From Micromonospora sp. NBC_01813 (GTDB taxonomy: Bacteria > Actinomycetota > Actinomycetes > Mycobacteriales > Micromonosporaceae): a stretch of 64,000 nucleotides of DNA. The DNA lies in NCBI RefSeq assembly GCF_035917335.1, contig NZ_CP109067.1, positions 7,439,001 to 7,503,000 of the forward strand, written 5' to 3'. Within the stretch, counting starts at the first letter, position 1. Every line of letters begins with the position of its first letter. Shown here piece by piece: positions 42,811 through 50,089 of the stretch. A program made the translations under genes and the position numbers. A model generated the notes under the pieces. The model was not told the DNA's origin. It saw only the letters and a list, made by a program, of their open reading frames with translations, and did no database searches.

Positions 42811-44429
42811 CCGGCGGTGACCTGCTCGTCGTCGGCGACGTGCCCACCCTGGATCCGGCCGGTCCGCGCGCCGAGGCCGTCGCGATCCGCGCCGGGCGGA
42901 TCGTCGCCGTCGGCGACCTACGTGCCGCCCGCGCAGCCCTTCCCGCCGGTACGCCGCAGCTCGCCCCGCCCGGCGGGATCGTGCTGCCCGGGTTCGTCGA
43001 CAGCCACGTGCACCTGATCTGGGCCGGCCGGGCCGCCGCCCGGGTCGGGCTGGACGACGTGGTCAGCGTCCGCGACGTCGCCGACCGGATCACCGGGTAC
43101 GCCCGTCGCCATCCGACCCGCCGGTGGATCGAGGCAGACGCCGGCTTCGACCCCGGTGACCTGGCCGAGCGCCGTCTTCCGACGGCGGCCGAGTTGGAGG
43201 CCGCCGCGCCGGGGCGGCCGGTGCTGCTCGACCGCAAGGGCCACGACGGGATCGCCAACGTGACCGCGCTGCGGCTGGCCGGGGTCACCGCCGCCACCCC
43301 GGATCCGCCGGGCGGGCGGATCGACCGCCATCCCGACGGCACCCCGACCGGGCTGCTCGTCGAACATCCGGCGGTCGCCCTGGTCCGCGCGGTCATCCCG
43401 GAACCCGACCAGGCGACGAGGATCGGCTGGATCACCGCCGGGCAGGCGGAGCTGCTCGCGCACGGCATCACCACTGCGGTCGACCCGGCGGTGCCCGCCG
43501 CCGAACTGGCCGCGTACGCGGCCGCCGGGCGCTCCGGTGCGCTGCGGCTGCGTACCGTCGCGATGCCGCTGGGCGGCGACGACGTCGACGACGCGGAGTT
43601 GTTGCGTACCCTCGATGAACTTGACTTTGATCGGGCCGCGCCCAGGCTGCTGCGCGCCGGGCCGACGAAGCTGTTCCTCGACGGCGGTGGTTCGCTCGGC
43701 ACCGCGCTGCGGTCGACGCCCTGGCCAGGCACCGACGACTACCACGGCAATCAGAGCCTGCGCACCGCGACGCTGCGCGCGCACTGCGTCGCGGCGGCCG
43801 CACACGGGCGCGGCGTCGGCGTGCACGCGGTCGGCGACGCCGCGATCGACCTCACCCTGTCGGTCTTCGCCGAGGTCGCGGCGCATACCCCGATCACCGG
43901 CCTGGGCTTCCACCTGATCCACGCCTACCTCGGGCCGGGCCCGGTGACGATGGCCACCGCGCGGCGGCTCGGCGTGCCGGTGTCGGCGCATCCGGCGCTG
44001 CAGTGGGCGTTCGGGCTCAACCTGATCGAACGGCTCGGCGAGCCGGCCGCCGCTGCCGCGAACCCGCTGCGGTCCTGGCTGGACGCCGGGGTGACGGTCG
44101 GCGGCGGCTCCGACGGGCCGGGGCCGCCGATGTCGGTGCTGCACGGCATCTGGCAGGCCCGGACCAGACGGGTCCGGGGCCGCGACGAGCCGCTCGGGCC
44201 GGACCAGGCGGTCACCGCGTCTGAGGCGCTGGCGCTGTTCACCAGCGGGGCCGCCGAGGTGGCGGGCAATCGGCGGGCCGGCTGGGGCGGCGGGGTGTTG
44301 CGGGTCGGCGAGCCGGCGGACCTGACGGTGCTCGACGTCGATCCACTCACCCCGGACGCCGACGCGCTGCTCGCCGGCACCGTTCTGGCCACTGTGGTGG
44401 CCGGCGAGGTCCGCTACGCCGCCAGCTGA
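42807..44429 (+). CDS. YtcJ-type metal-dependent amidohydrolase
   Basis: 540 residues, GTG in a GTGA overlap, last gene of the ABC operon. The metal site is intact: DSHVHL (HxH), a Lys in DRKGHDG, His in GVHAVGDAAID, His in FHLIHAYLGP and the final Asp in GGGSDGPG. The N- and C-terminal beta-sandwich parts are present (LVVGDVPTLD; GEPADLTVLDVDP). This group hydrolyses N-substituted formamides and amides such as N,N-dimethylformamide-like or N-acyl amines. Fits an amide- or amine-catabolic operon. Confidence 0.9.
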   Translation: MTGGDLLVVGDVPTLDPAGPRAEAVAIRAGRIVAVGDLRAARAALPAGTPQLAPPGGIVLPGFVDSHVHLIWAGRAAARVGLDDVVSVRDVADRITGYARRHPTRRWIEADAGFDPGDLAERRLPTAAELEAAAPGRPVLLDRKGHDGIANVTALRLAGVTAATPDPPGGRIDRHPDGTPTGLLVEHPAVALVRAVIPEPDQATRIGWITAGQAELLAHGITTAVDPAVPAAELAAYAAAGRSGALRLRTVAMPLGGDDVDDAELLRTLDELDFDRAAPRLLRAGPTKLFLDGGGSLGTALRSTPWPGTDDYHGNQSLRTATLRAHCVAAAAHGRGVGVHAVGDAAIDLTLSVFAEVAAHTPITGLGFHLIHAYLGPGPVTMATARRLGVPVSAHPALQWAFGLNLIERLGEPAAAAANPLRSWLDAGVTVGGGSDGPGPPMSVLHGIWQARTRRVRGRDEPLGPDQAVTASEALALFTSGAAEVAGNRRAGWGGGVLRVGEPADLTVLDVDPLTPDADALLAGTVLATVVAGEVRYAAS

Positions 44430-44498
44430 GGCTGGCTCTTGCGTCGACCTCGACGACTGCTGACCACGTCGTGGGCGGCGAGGCTCATTGCCCGAGCG

Positions 44499-45071
44499 TC
44501 AGTGCGGAAGCAAGCCCGCGAGGAGATGACGCAGCGCATCGTTGCTACCTTGCAGAGAGGCCTTGGAGGCGGCTTCGTTGAGGTTTGGATCAAGACGTGA
44601 CCAGTCGATGGGCCACCCCGCTTCCCGGCTGAGCTGACGGAAGAAGGCGCGCTGCGTACGACCGTTACCCTCGCGGAACGGGTGGATTGCGTTTACCTCG
44701 GCGAAGTAGTGAGTTACCCGCCCCAGGAAGCCATCACGCGTCAACCCACGTAGGTGCAGCTCTTTGGCCAACCCGCCGAACACGTCGGCCGAGTACGTCT
44801 CGATGTGCTGCGGAAGGCAGAACGGGTCCGACTTGGCGATGCCGACCATCCTCAGCTCGCCCGCCCACTGATATAGATCAGCGAATATCTCCCGGTGGAA
44901 GGCTTGCAGGTGGGGCAGGTCGTAGCCGCCAGGTAGCGTCCGGGTTCCGAGGTCCGCCAACGCCGCGAGCGTCAAACCCGCTTCCGCCTCGCGTAGCTGC
45001 GCCGGGTCTGAGATTCCTAGCCGGTTGCGCAGCACACCCGTCGCCGGATCGAGGTATGGATCGACGGTCAC
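44499..45071 (-). CDS. Fic/DOC-family AMP-transferase toxin
   Basis: 190 residues from a GTG that overlaps the antitoxin stop as GTGA. The Fic motif is complete: HPFREGNGRTQR with the catalytic His130. ELRMVGIAKSDPFCLP forms the flap that positions the target. There is no inhibitory (S/T)xxxE(G/N) helix in the protein itself, which fits class I Fic toxins whose inhibitor is a separate antitoxin; the upstream gene supplies exactly that motif. Probable target: topoisomerase or another housekeeping enzyme, by analogy with VbhT. Confidence 0.93.
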   Translation of the reverse strand: MTVDPYLDPATGVLRNRLGISDPAQLREAEAGLTLAALADLGTRTLPGGYDLPHLQAFHREIFADLYQWAGELRMVGIAKSDPFCLPQHIETYSADVFGGLAKELHLRGLTRDGFLGRVTHYFAEVNAIHPFREGNGRTQRAFFRQLSREAGWPIDWSRLDPNLNEAASKASLQGSNDALRHLLAGLLPH

Positions 45072-45385
45072 GCCGCACCGTAGAGCCGCCGGACCAGATT
45101 CCGCATCTGCTCAGTGCTGATCTCGCCGCGAGTCCATCGCTCCATCACGGTCTCGACGTCGGCGCTCGCTGTCAACCCTTCAGCCCTTACCGAGGCCGCT
45201 GCTTGCGTCAGCGACCGGGCCCGCTCGGCAGTCAGCTCATCGAAGACCTCTACCGGAACCATGACAGCCTCGGTCTTGCGATGCGAACCCACGCCTACCG
45301 GCGTACGGTCGCCGTTACGGAAGCGTTCGAGAACGCTGGGCAGTTGCTCACGGGCTTCGCGAACCGACAACGTCTCAATCAGCAC
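45068..45385 (-). CDS. Composite antitoxin: Phd/YefM-like N-terminus plus VbhA-like inhibitory helix
   Basis: 105 residues from the GTG at 45385. A GTG at 45412 is also in frame, but the inverted repeat at 45393-45412 would then be coding. The N-terminus (IETLSVREAREQLPSVLERF, then SHRKTEAVMVPVEVFDEL) is Phd/YefM-like. The C-terminus reads AASVRAEGL, with the SxxxEG inhibition motif at residues 65-70, followed by ERWTRGEISTEQMRNLV as in VbhA antitoxins. So one protein appears to combine operator binding and Fic inhibition. Coupled to the fic gene by GTGA. Confidence 0.82.
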   Translation of the reverse strand: MLIETLSVREAREQLPSVLERFRNGDRTPVGVGSHRKTEAVMVPVEVFDELTAERARSLTQAAASVRAEGLTASADVETVMERWTRGEISTEQMRNLVRRLYGAA

Positions 45386-45392
45386 TCCCTGA

Positions 45393-45412
45393 GTGTACCC
45401 GATTGTGTACAC
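45393..45412. promoter_or_regulatory. GTGTAC-N8-GTACAC inverted repeat, candidate toxin-antitoxin operator
   Basis: Perfect 6-base arms spaced by eight bases, ending seven bases before the antitoxin GTG. Phd-type antitoxins autoregulate by binding such dyads in their own promoter. The right half, GTGTACAC, is itself palindromic. Confidence 0.6.
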
Positions 45413-45486
45413 CTTTTGCGGTCGGTGCGGCCCCGCTCGTGCCGCCGGGTGAGGTCCGGTACGCCGTTGGCTGAGACGATGTCAGG

Positions 45487-46008
45487 GTGGACATTGCGGA
45501 TCTGGCCCGGCGGGTCGACGCCACCGCCCGGCTGACCGGGCGGTTCGTGTTGCGCTCCGGGCGGGTGGCCGACGAGTACTTCGACAAGTATCAGTTCGAG
45601 GCTGACCCGGTGCTGCTCGACGCGTTGGCCGAGGGGATGGCGGCGCTGGTGCCGCCGGAGACCGAGGTGCTCGCCGGGCTGGAAATGGGCGGCATCGCGG
45701 TGGTGACCGCGGTGGGCCGCCACACCGGGCTGCCGTGTGCCTTCGTACGCAAGACGGCGAAGACGTACGGCACCGCCCGGCTGGCCGAAGGCGCGGCGGT
45801 CGCTGGCCGGCGGGTCCTGGTCGTCGAGGACGTGGTCACCTCCGGCGGGCAGGTGGTGGCCTCCACTGGCCAACTGCGTGAGCTCGGCGCCGTCGTCGAT
45901 GCCGCGCTGTGCGTGATCGACCGCCAGGAGGGCGGAGCACCGGCGTTGGCGGCCGAGGGCATCCGGCTGCAGGCGCTGCTGACCCGGGCCGATCTCGACC
46001 GCCGCTGA
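45487..46008 (+). CDS. pyrE: Orotate phosphoribosyltransferase
   Basis: 173 residues from a GTG. RFVLRSGRVADEYFDKY and FVRKTAKTYGTARLAEG are OPRTase signatures, and the PRPP-binding loop VLVVEDVVTSGGQV is intact. It converts orotate plus PRPP to OMP in pyrimidine synthesis. It stands alone here, facing away from the Fic/antitoxin pair, with a fic fragment immediately downstream; the rest of the pyr operon is not in the window. Confidence 0.95.
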   Translation: MDIADLARRVDATARLTGRFVLRSGRVADEYFDKYQFEADPVLLDALAEGMAALVPPETEVLAGLEMGGIAVVTAVGRHTGLPCAFVRKTAKTYGTARLAEGAAVAGRRVLVVEDVVTSGGQVVASTGQLRELGAVVDAALCVIDRQEGGAPALAAEGIRLQALLTRADLDRR

Positions 46009-46015
46009 CCCACGC

Positions 46016-46075
46016 AGGTGCCGCTCCTTCGTCAAGCCGTCGAACACGCCTCTGCCACGTACGCCTCGATGTGCT
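46016..46075 (-). pseudogene. Relic of a second fic gene
   Basis: These 60 bases align with 44752-44809 of the intact fic gene: long stretches match, with one 2-base difference in length. On the minus strand one frame reads VFDGLTKERHLRG against DVFGGLAKELHLRG of the intact toxin. Nothing else of the gene remains, since pyrE begins on one side and the hydrolase stop on the other. Likely the scar of a duplicated or older Fic locus. Confidence 0.6.
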
Positions 46076-47060
46076 AACGGCCGGAGGTGGCGAGGAATTC
46101 GGCGAGGTCGGCGGCGACCCGGTCCGGGTACTCGCCGTTGATGGCGTGGGAGGCCTCCGGGTAGACGATCACGGTCGCCTCGGGCAGCGCACTGTCGGCG
46201 ACCTGGGCCGCCTCGGCCGTGTCGTGCATCCGGGACTGCCCGGCGAGCAGTGCCAGTGTGGGCGTCCGTACCCGGGTTAGCTCCTCGTCCGTCAGCCGGC
46301 GCGGCGCCGAGAGCTTCAGTGCGTACGTCTGCATGCCGGCCTCGATCATCTGGGCGACCGGTACGTCGTCGACGGGCGCGTCGTTGGCGGTCCAACTGGC
46401 GAATCCGTCCCGCCACGACCTGGGGAACCAGCGGACGCTGGCCGGGATCGACCGGACGATCGCCTGCCAGGACAGGTCGGCGAAGACCAGGACCGGGTCG
46501 AGCAGCATGACACTGGCGATCTTCTCGGGCCGGTGCACCGCCAGGTTCATCGCGGTCCAGCCGCCGATGGACAGGCCGAGCAGATGGATGCGCGGCTCCG
46601 GCAACTCCACCAGCACCTCGTGCAGCCACTGGGCGTGGTCGGCAGGGGTCTCGATCGGGCGCTGTTGGATGCTCATGCCCGGCTCGCCGAGCAGGTCGAT
46701 GGTGTAGACGCTGCGCAGCCGCAGCAGTGCGGGCAGGTTGTCCGCCCAGACCGGTGCGGCGGAGGCCCGTCCGGGCAGCAGCAGCAGGGGAGCGGCTTCC
46801 GGGTTGGCGCCGGCGAAGTGATAGAGCCGCACGACGCCGTAACTGGTCCGTACATCCAGTGTCTGATCAGGACTGGGGAGCTCCGTCATGGCCCGCTGGT
46901 ACGCGGCGACAAAGCGGTCCTGCGCTGCGGCTGAGGTGAAATGGCCGACCGGTGCGGGAGTGCGGAGGGCGAAGCTGGCGATCAGTAGCACGAGGGCGAT
47001 CAGGGCGGCACCACCGCCGACGATCCAGCGGCGACGGACCCGTGGCAGTAGTCGGCGCAT
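46074..47060 (-). CDS. Membrane-anchored alpha/beta hydrolase
   Basis: 328 residues from the ATG at 47060, chosen because CTGGAGGA lies seven bases upstream. A basic N-terminus (RRLLPRVRRRW) precedes a membrane helix at about 13-33, so the enzyme faces outward. The fold has LLLLPGRASAAPVW for the oxyanion hole, Ser in GLSIGGWT and His in EASHAINGEYP. Resembles carboxylesterases/2-hydroxymuconate-hydrolase-like proteins. Divergent from the TetR gene with paired dyads between them, so probably its target. Confidence 0.88.
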   Translation of the reverse strand: MRRLLPRVRRRWIVGGGAALIALVLLIASFALRTPAPVGHFTSAAAQDRFVAAYQRAMTELPSPDQTLDVRTSYGVVRLYHFAGANPEAAPLLLLPGRASAAPVWADNLPALLRLRSVYTIDLLGEPGMSIQQRPIETPADHAQWLHEVLVELPEPRIHLLGLSIGGWTAMNLAVHRPEKIASVMLLDPVLVFADLSWQAIVRSIPASVRWFPRSWRDGFASWTANDAPVDDVPVAQMIEAGMQTYALKLSAPRRLTDEELTRVRTPTLALLAGQSRMHDTAEAAQVADSALPEATVIVYPEASHAINGEYPDRVAADLAEFLATSGR

Positions 47061-47108
47061 CTGTGGTCCTCCAGGGGGTGGTGGTCCGGCCAACCGTCAA
47101 GCGCTCTA

Positions 47109-47143
47109 CTAACCGTGCGGTTAGAAGTCTAACCGCCCGGTAG
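47109..47143. promoter_or_regulatory. Tandem CTAACCG dyads, candidate TetR operators
   Basis: A perfect 16-base palindrome CTAACCGTGCGGTTAG (47109-47124) and a near copy CTAACCGCCCGGTAG (47129-47143), starting 20 bases apart, in the promoter between the divergent hydrolase and TetR genes. CTAACCG/CGGTTAG half-sites are typical of TetR operators. Confidence 0.78.
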
Positions 47144-47186
47144 AATCTCTGCCCGACAGGTAGGCCTGCCAGCTAGGGTCGGGGCT

Positions 47187-47789
47187 ATGTCGTCAACTGG
47201 CCCGGACCCGGCGGGCAAGCCGCTCACCATCACCGAGCGGGCTCGGCGCGCGCAGTTCGTCCAGGTGACCATCGACCTCATCGCCGAGCACGGGTACCCA
47301 GGCACGTCGTTGGCCCGGATCGCCGAGGCGGCCGAGGTCTCCAAGGCGGCCGTGCTCTACCACTTCCCGACCAAGGACGCGGTGGTCCGGGCCGCATACC
47401 GGGCGGTGATAGCGGCGCTTACCACTGCTGTCGGCGCGGCTGTCGCGGACCGGCCGGGTCCCGCCGCGCTGTACGCCTACGTCCGCTCGCTGGTCGGCCA
47501 CCTGAGCGCCCACCCAGATCACGCCCGCATGATCATCGAGGCGATCACCGCCGACGCCGGGATCACCGACAGCCCGGACGACCGGGGCCGCTGGGAGACG
47601 GTGGCGGAGTTCATCGACGCGGCCAAGGCGGCCGGCGACTACCGCGCCGATGTCGAGTCGCGCAGTACGGCCGTCATCGTCAACGGGGCGATCGACGCCA
47701 TCGTCGCGCAGCGCCTCGCCGACCCCGGGTTCGACGCGGCGGCTGCCGCCGGCACACTCGTCGACCTGCTCGACCGGGCGCTGCGGTAG
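47187..47789 (+). CDS. TetR-family regulator
   Basis: 200 residues from the ATG at 47187. The HTH is ITERARRAQFVQVTIDLIAEHG then YPGTSLARIAEAAEVSKAAVLYHF, textbook TetR. The ligand domain is unassigned, with a segment LVGHLSAHPDHARMIIEAI. Divergent from the membrane-anchored hydrolase; the tandem CTAACCG dyads are its likely binding sites, giving repression of both genes. Confidence 0.93.
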   Translation: MSSTGPDPAGKPLTITERARRAQFVQVTIDLIAEHGYPGTSLARIAEAAEVSKAAVLYHFPTKDAVVRAAYRAVIAALTTAVGAAVADRPGPAALYAYVRSLVGHLSAHPDHARMIIEAITADAGITDSPDDRGRWETVAEFIDAAKAAGDYRADVESRSTAVIVNGAIDAIVAQRLADPGFDAAAAAGTLVDLLDRALR

Positions 47790-47829
47790 CGGATCGGGCC
47801 CCAGTGGGTCCGCACGAATGATCATATTG

Positions 47830-47844
47830 CGAGATGGCGTCTCT
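47830..47844. promoter_or_regulatory. CGAGA-N5-TCTCG-like site 1
   Basis: CGAGA-TGGCG-TCTCT, 9 of 10 half-site bases match, 63 bases before the small ORF and upstream of the TauD-type gene. Similar sites occur at 52387, 53530 and 56414. Confidence 0.6.
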
Positions 47845-47907
47845 GTTGACGGTCGGCTGGTGCTGGCTTAGGCTGGGTTCACGACCGTATAGCCGCAGGA
47901 GAACGCC

Positions 47908-48033
47908 ATGATCCGAGTTCCGCAAGGCTCTGGATTGCTGGTGCGCGGATACGAGGAGCCGCTGCGGGTTCACCCGCCGCGTGAGGGCATGCGCCCCGGG
48001 ACCGCTGCCGGGGACCCGCAGACCCCGTTCTGA
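47908..48033 (+). CDS. 41-codon small ORF upstream of the dioxygenase
   Basis: Starts with ATG 47908 behind a good ribosome site (CAGGAGAACGCC) and ends at TGA 48033. The peptide begins MIRVPQGSGLLVRGYEEPLR and ends AAGDPQTPF. It follows regulatory site 1 and lies 163 bases before the dioxygenase start, so it could be a leader peptide controlling that gene, or a small functional peptide. No family recognised. The strong ribosome site is the main evidence. Confidence 0.5.
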   Translation: MIRVPQGSGLLVRGYEEPLRVHPPREGMRPGTAAGDPQTPF

Positions 48034-48196
48034 CTCTCGAGTCCGCCGACCCGACCCCGCGAGCAGGCATGCGGAGCGGGCGCGGCGGGAAGCCAACCCT
48101 GTCCTGAACCAACGGGATACGCGGGCGCCACCTGAGCGCCGCACCGGGACACCTGGCAACTCTTCCATCAGAATCGACGACTCGGAGCGCACCATC

Positions 48197-49267
48197 ATGA
48201 CGACCGCAATCGACCTAGCCCCGATCTCCGGCCCGTCCGCCTGGCGCGGCGACGAGCTGGTCACCTCCACCGAATGGATCTACCAGCTCAGCGACGCCGA
48301 ACGGACCGAGCTGGAAACCGTCGGCCGCACGTTCGTCGCGGACAACCCCGACCTGCGTACGGTGACCGCCGCCGACTACCCGCTGCCCGCCTGCGCCGCC
48401 CTCAACGCCGAATGCGCCGAGCAGATGGACGCCGGCCGCGGCTTCATCCTGGTGCGCGGACTGCGCACCGAGGAGTACGGCGACACCCTCGCCGGCGCGA
48501 TCTTCTACCTGATGGGGCTGCACCTCGGCGTACCAATGGGGCAGAACCAGATGGGCGACGTGCTCGACCACGTCATCGCCACCTCGAACAAGACCCTCGA
48601 CGACCCGTCGGCGCTGCCGTCGCGGGTGCGTGACCGGCTGCCGTTCCACTCCGACAGCTCCGACGTCGTCGCGCTGATGTGCCTGCGCGCCGCCAAGGAC
48701 GGCGGGTCGAGCAGCCTGGTCAGCGGCACCACCATCTACAACGAGATCCTGCGCCGCCGGCCCGACCTGGCCCCGCTGCTGTTCGAGCCGTGGCACTGGG
48801 ACTGGTACAAGCAGGACCACGACGCCCCGGCCAAGACCTACCTGTCGCCGATCTGCAGCTACGTCGACGGTGTCTTCAGCACGTACGCCGGCAGCTCGAT
48901 GATCTTCTCGGCGCAGGACTACCCGGAGGTGCCCCGGCTCACCGAGGCGCAGATCGAGTTGCTAAACCTCTACGACGAGATCGCCCAGGAGCCGGGCCTG
49001 GCGCTGGACATGGACTTCCAGCCCGGCGACGTGCAGTGGCTGCTGAACTACGCCGCCCTGCACTCGCGGACCGGCTATGTCGACTTCCCGGAGCCGGAGC
49101 GTCGCCGCCACCTGCTGCGGCTGTGGCTCAAGCGGGACGTCGGCCGGCCGCTGGTGGAGGGCTTCGGCAAGAACGTCGTCACCGACCGGGGCGCGGCGGC
49201 CGTGGTGCCGGGTGGCCGGTTCAAGATCGCCGAGGCCGCCGAGCCGAACTTCGAGTGGGGCAACTGA
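48197..49267 (+). CDS. TauD/TfdA-type Fe(II)/2-oxoglutarate dioxygenase
   Basis: 356 residues from the ATG at 48197 (CGGAG ten bases upstream). The iron triad is His151 and Asp153 in PFHSDSSD and His289 in ALHSRTGY; the 2-oxoglutarate-binding Arg follows in RRRHLLRLWL. The fold and length agree with TfdA-like hydroxylases, with a long N-terminal region containing RGFILVRGL. It would hydroxylate an aliphatic carbon or dealkylate a substrate at the start of the second catabolic block. It is followed after 95 bp by the maleylpyruvate-isomerase-fold gene. Confidence 0.93.
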   Translation: MTTAIDLAPISGPSAWRGDELVTSTEWIYQLSDAERTELETVGRTFVADNPDLRTVTAADYPLPACAALNAECAEQMDAGRGFILVRGLRTEEYGDTLAGAIFYLMGLHLGVPMGQNQMGDVLDHVIATSNKTLDDPSALPSRVRDRLPFHSDSSDVVALMCLRAAKDGGSSSLVSGTTIYNEILRRRPDLAPLLFEPWHWDWYKQDHDAPAKTYLSPICSYVDGVFSTYAGSSMIFSAQDYPEVPRLTEAQIELLNLYDEIAQEPGLALDMDFQPGDVQWLLNYAALHSRTGYVDFPEPERRRHLLRLWLKRDVGRPLVEGFGKNVVTDRGAAAVVPGGRFKIAEAAEPNFEWGN

Positions 49268-49362
49268 CCGCTTCCGGTACGTGGACGGCCCGTCACGCTT
49301 CAATGTCGCAGCGTGGCGGGCCGCCCGCATCTCTGCGTCCGGCGGCCGGCACACTGTCGGGC

Positions 49363-50076
49363 ATGGACTATCGCCAGATGTACGCCTCGGCCGCGTCGAC
49401 CTTCGCCGAGCTGATCCACCGGGTGCCCGGCGACCGCTGGGCCGGTCCAGGACTCGGTGAATGGTCCCTTGCGGATCTCGTCGGGCACACCGTCAGCTCG
49501 GCGCTGCGTCAGGTGCCCGAGGTGCTGGCCACGGCCGGGCAGGCCGGAGCGCCCGTCGCCGGATTGGCGACCACGCCGGCCACTCTGCCGCCGATCGGGG
49601 TCGACTCGCCGGAGGCCTACTGGGCGCTGCCGCGTAGTGTGCCGGCCGAGCTGCTGGCGGCCGCGGTCGCAGCGTCGTCAGTGGACGCCCGCCGTACCGG
49701 AGAATCGTTGTTCGCCGCCGGACCCGCCGCCGACACCGCGGCCGCGCCCACCGTCGGACCTGCCGCCGCCGTGGTCGACGACTGGGTACGCCAGGCGACG
49801 GCGGCGCTGGCATCGGTGGCGGACGACGACGTGGTGCACACCCGGGTAGGCGGTATCCGGGTCGACGTCTGGCTGCCGACCCGGACCTTCGAGTTGGTGG
49901 TGCATGGCTTGGACGTCGCTGCGGCAGCCGGAGTGCCGGTCGAGTTCGCGGCACCGGCCCTCGCCGAGACAACGGCGCAGGCGGCCCGGGTCGCCGTCGT
50001 GGTCGGTGACGGGCCCCTGGTGCTGCGGGCGCTGACCGGCCGGGCCGCGCTGCCGCCGGGCTTCTCCGTCGTGTGA
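49363..50076 (+). CDS. Maleylpyruvate isomerase N-terminal-fold (mycothiol-type) protein
   Basis: 237 residues from ATG 49363. The start YRQMYASAASTFAELIHRVPGDRW and WSLADLVGHTVSSALRQVPEV match the MDMPI/DinB four-helix fold; the expected metal His is in GHTV, and a second is in FELVVHGLDVAAA. Such proteins are common in mycothiol-making actinomycetes and mediate mycothiol-dependent isomerisation or conjugation. No substrate can be assigned. It converges with the P450 gene, with 13 bp between the stops. Confidence 0.8.
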   Translation: MDYRQMYASAASTFAELIHRVPGDRWAGPGLGEWSLADLVGHTVSSALRQVPEVLATAGQAGAPVAGLATTPATLPPIGVDSPEAYWALPRSVPAELLAAAVAASSVDARRTGESLFAAGPAADTAAAPTVGPAAAVVDDWVRQATAALASVADDDVVHTRVGGIRVDVWLPTRTFELVVHGLDVAAAAGVPVEFAAPALAETTAQAARVAVVVGDGPLVLRALTGRAALPPGFSVV

Positions 50077-50089
50077 ACGCCGGCCACGG

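Noticed and set aside
45386..45412. Upstream GTG start for the Fic antitoxin
   Set aside because: It would make the GTGTAC-N8-GTACAC operator coding and add residues (MYTIGYTQG) not expected before the Phd-like IETLSVREA start.
48034..48196. Riboswitch upstream of the TauD-type gene
   Set aside because: Several short GC-rich stems are possible, but none matches the conserved core of a riboswitch class I know, so none is called.
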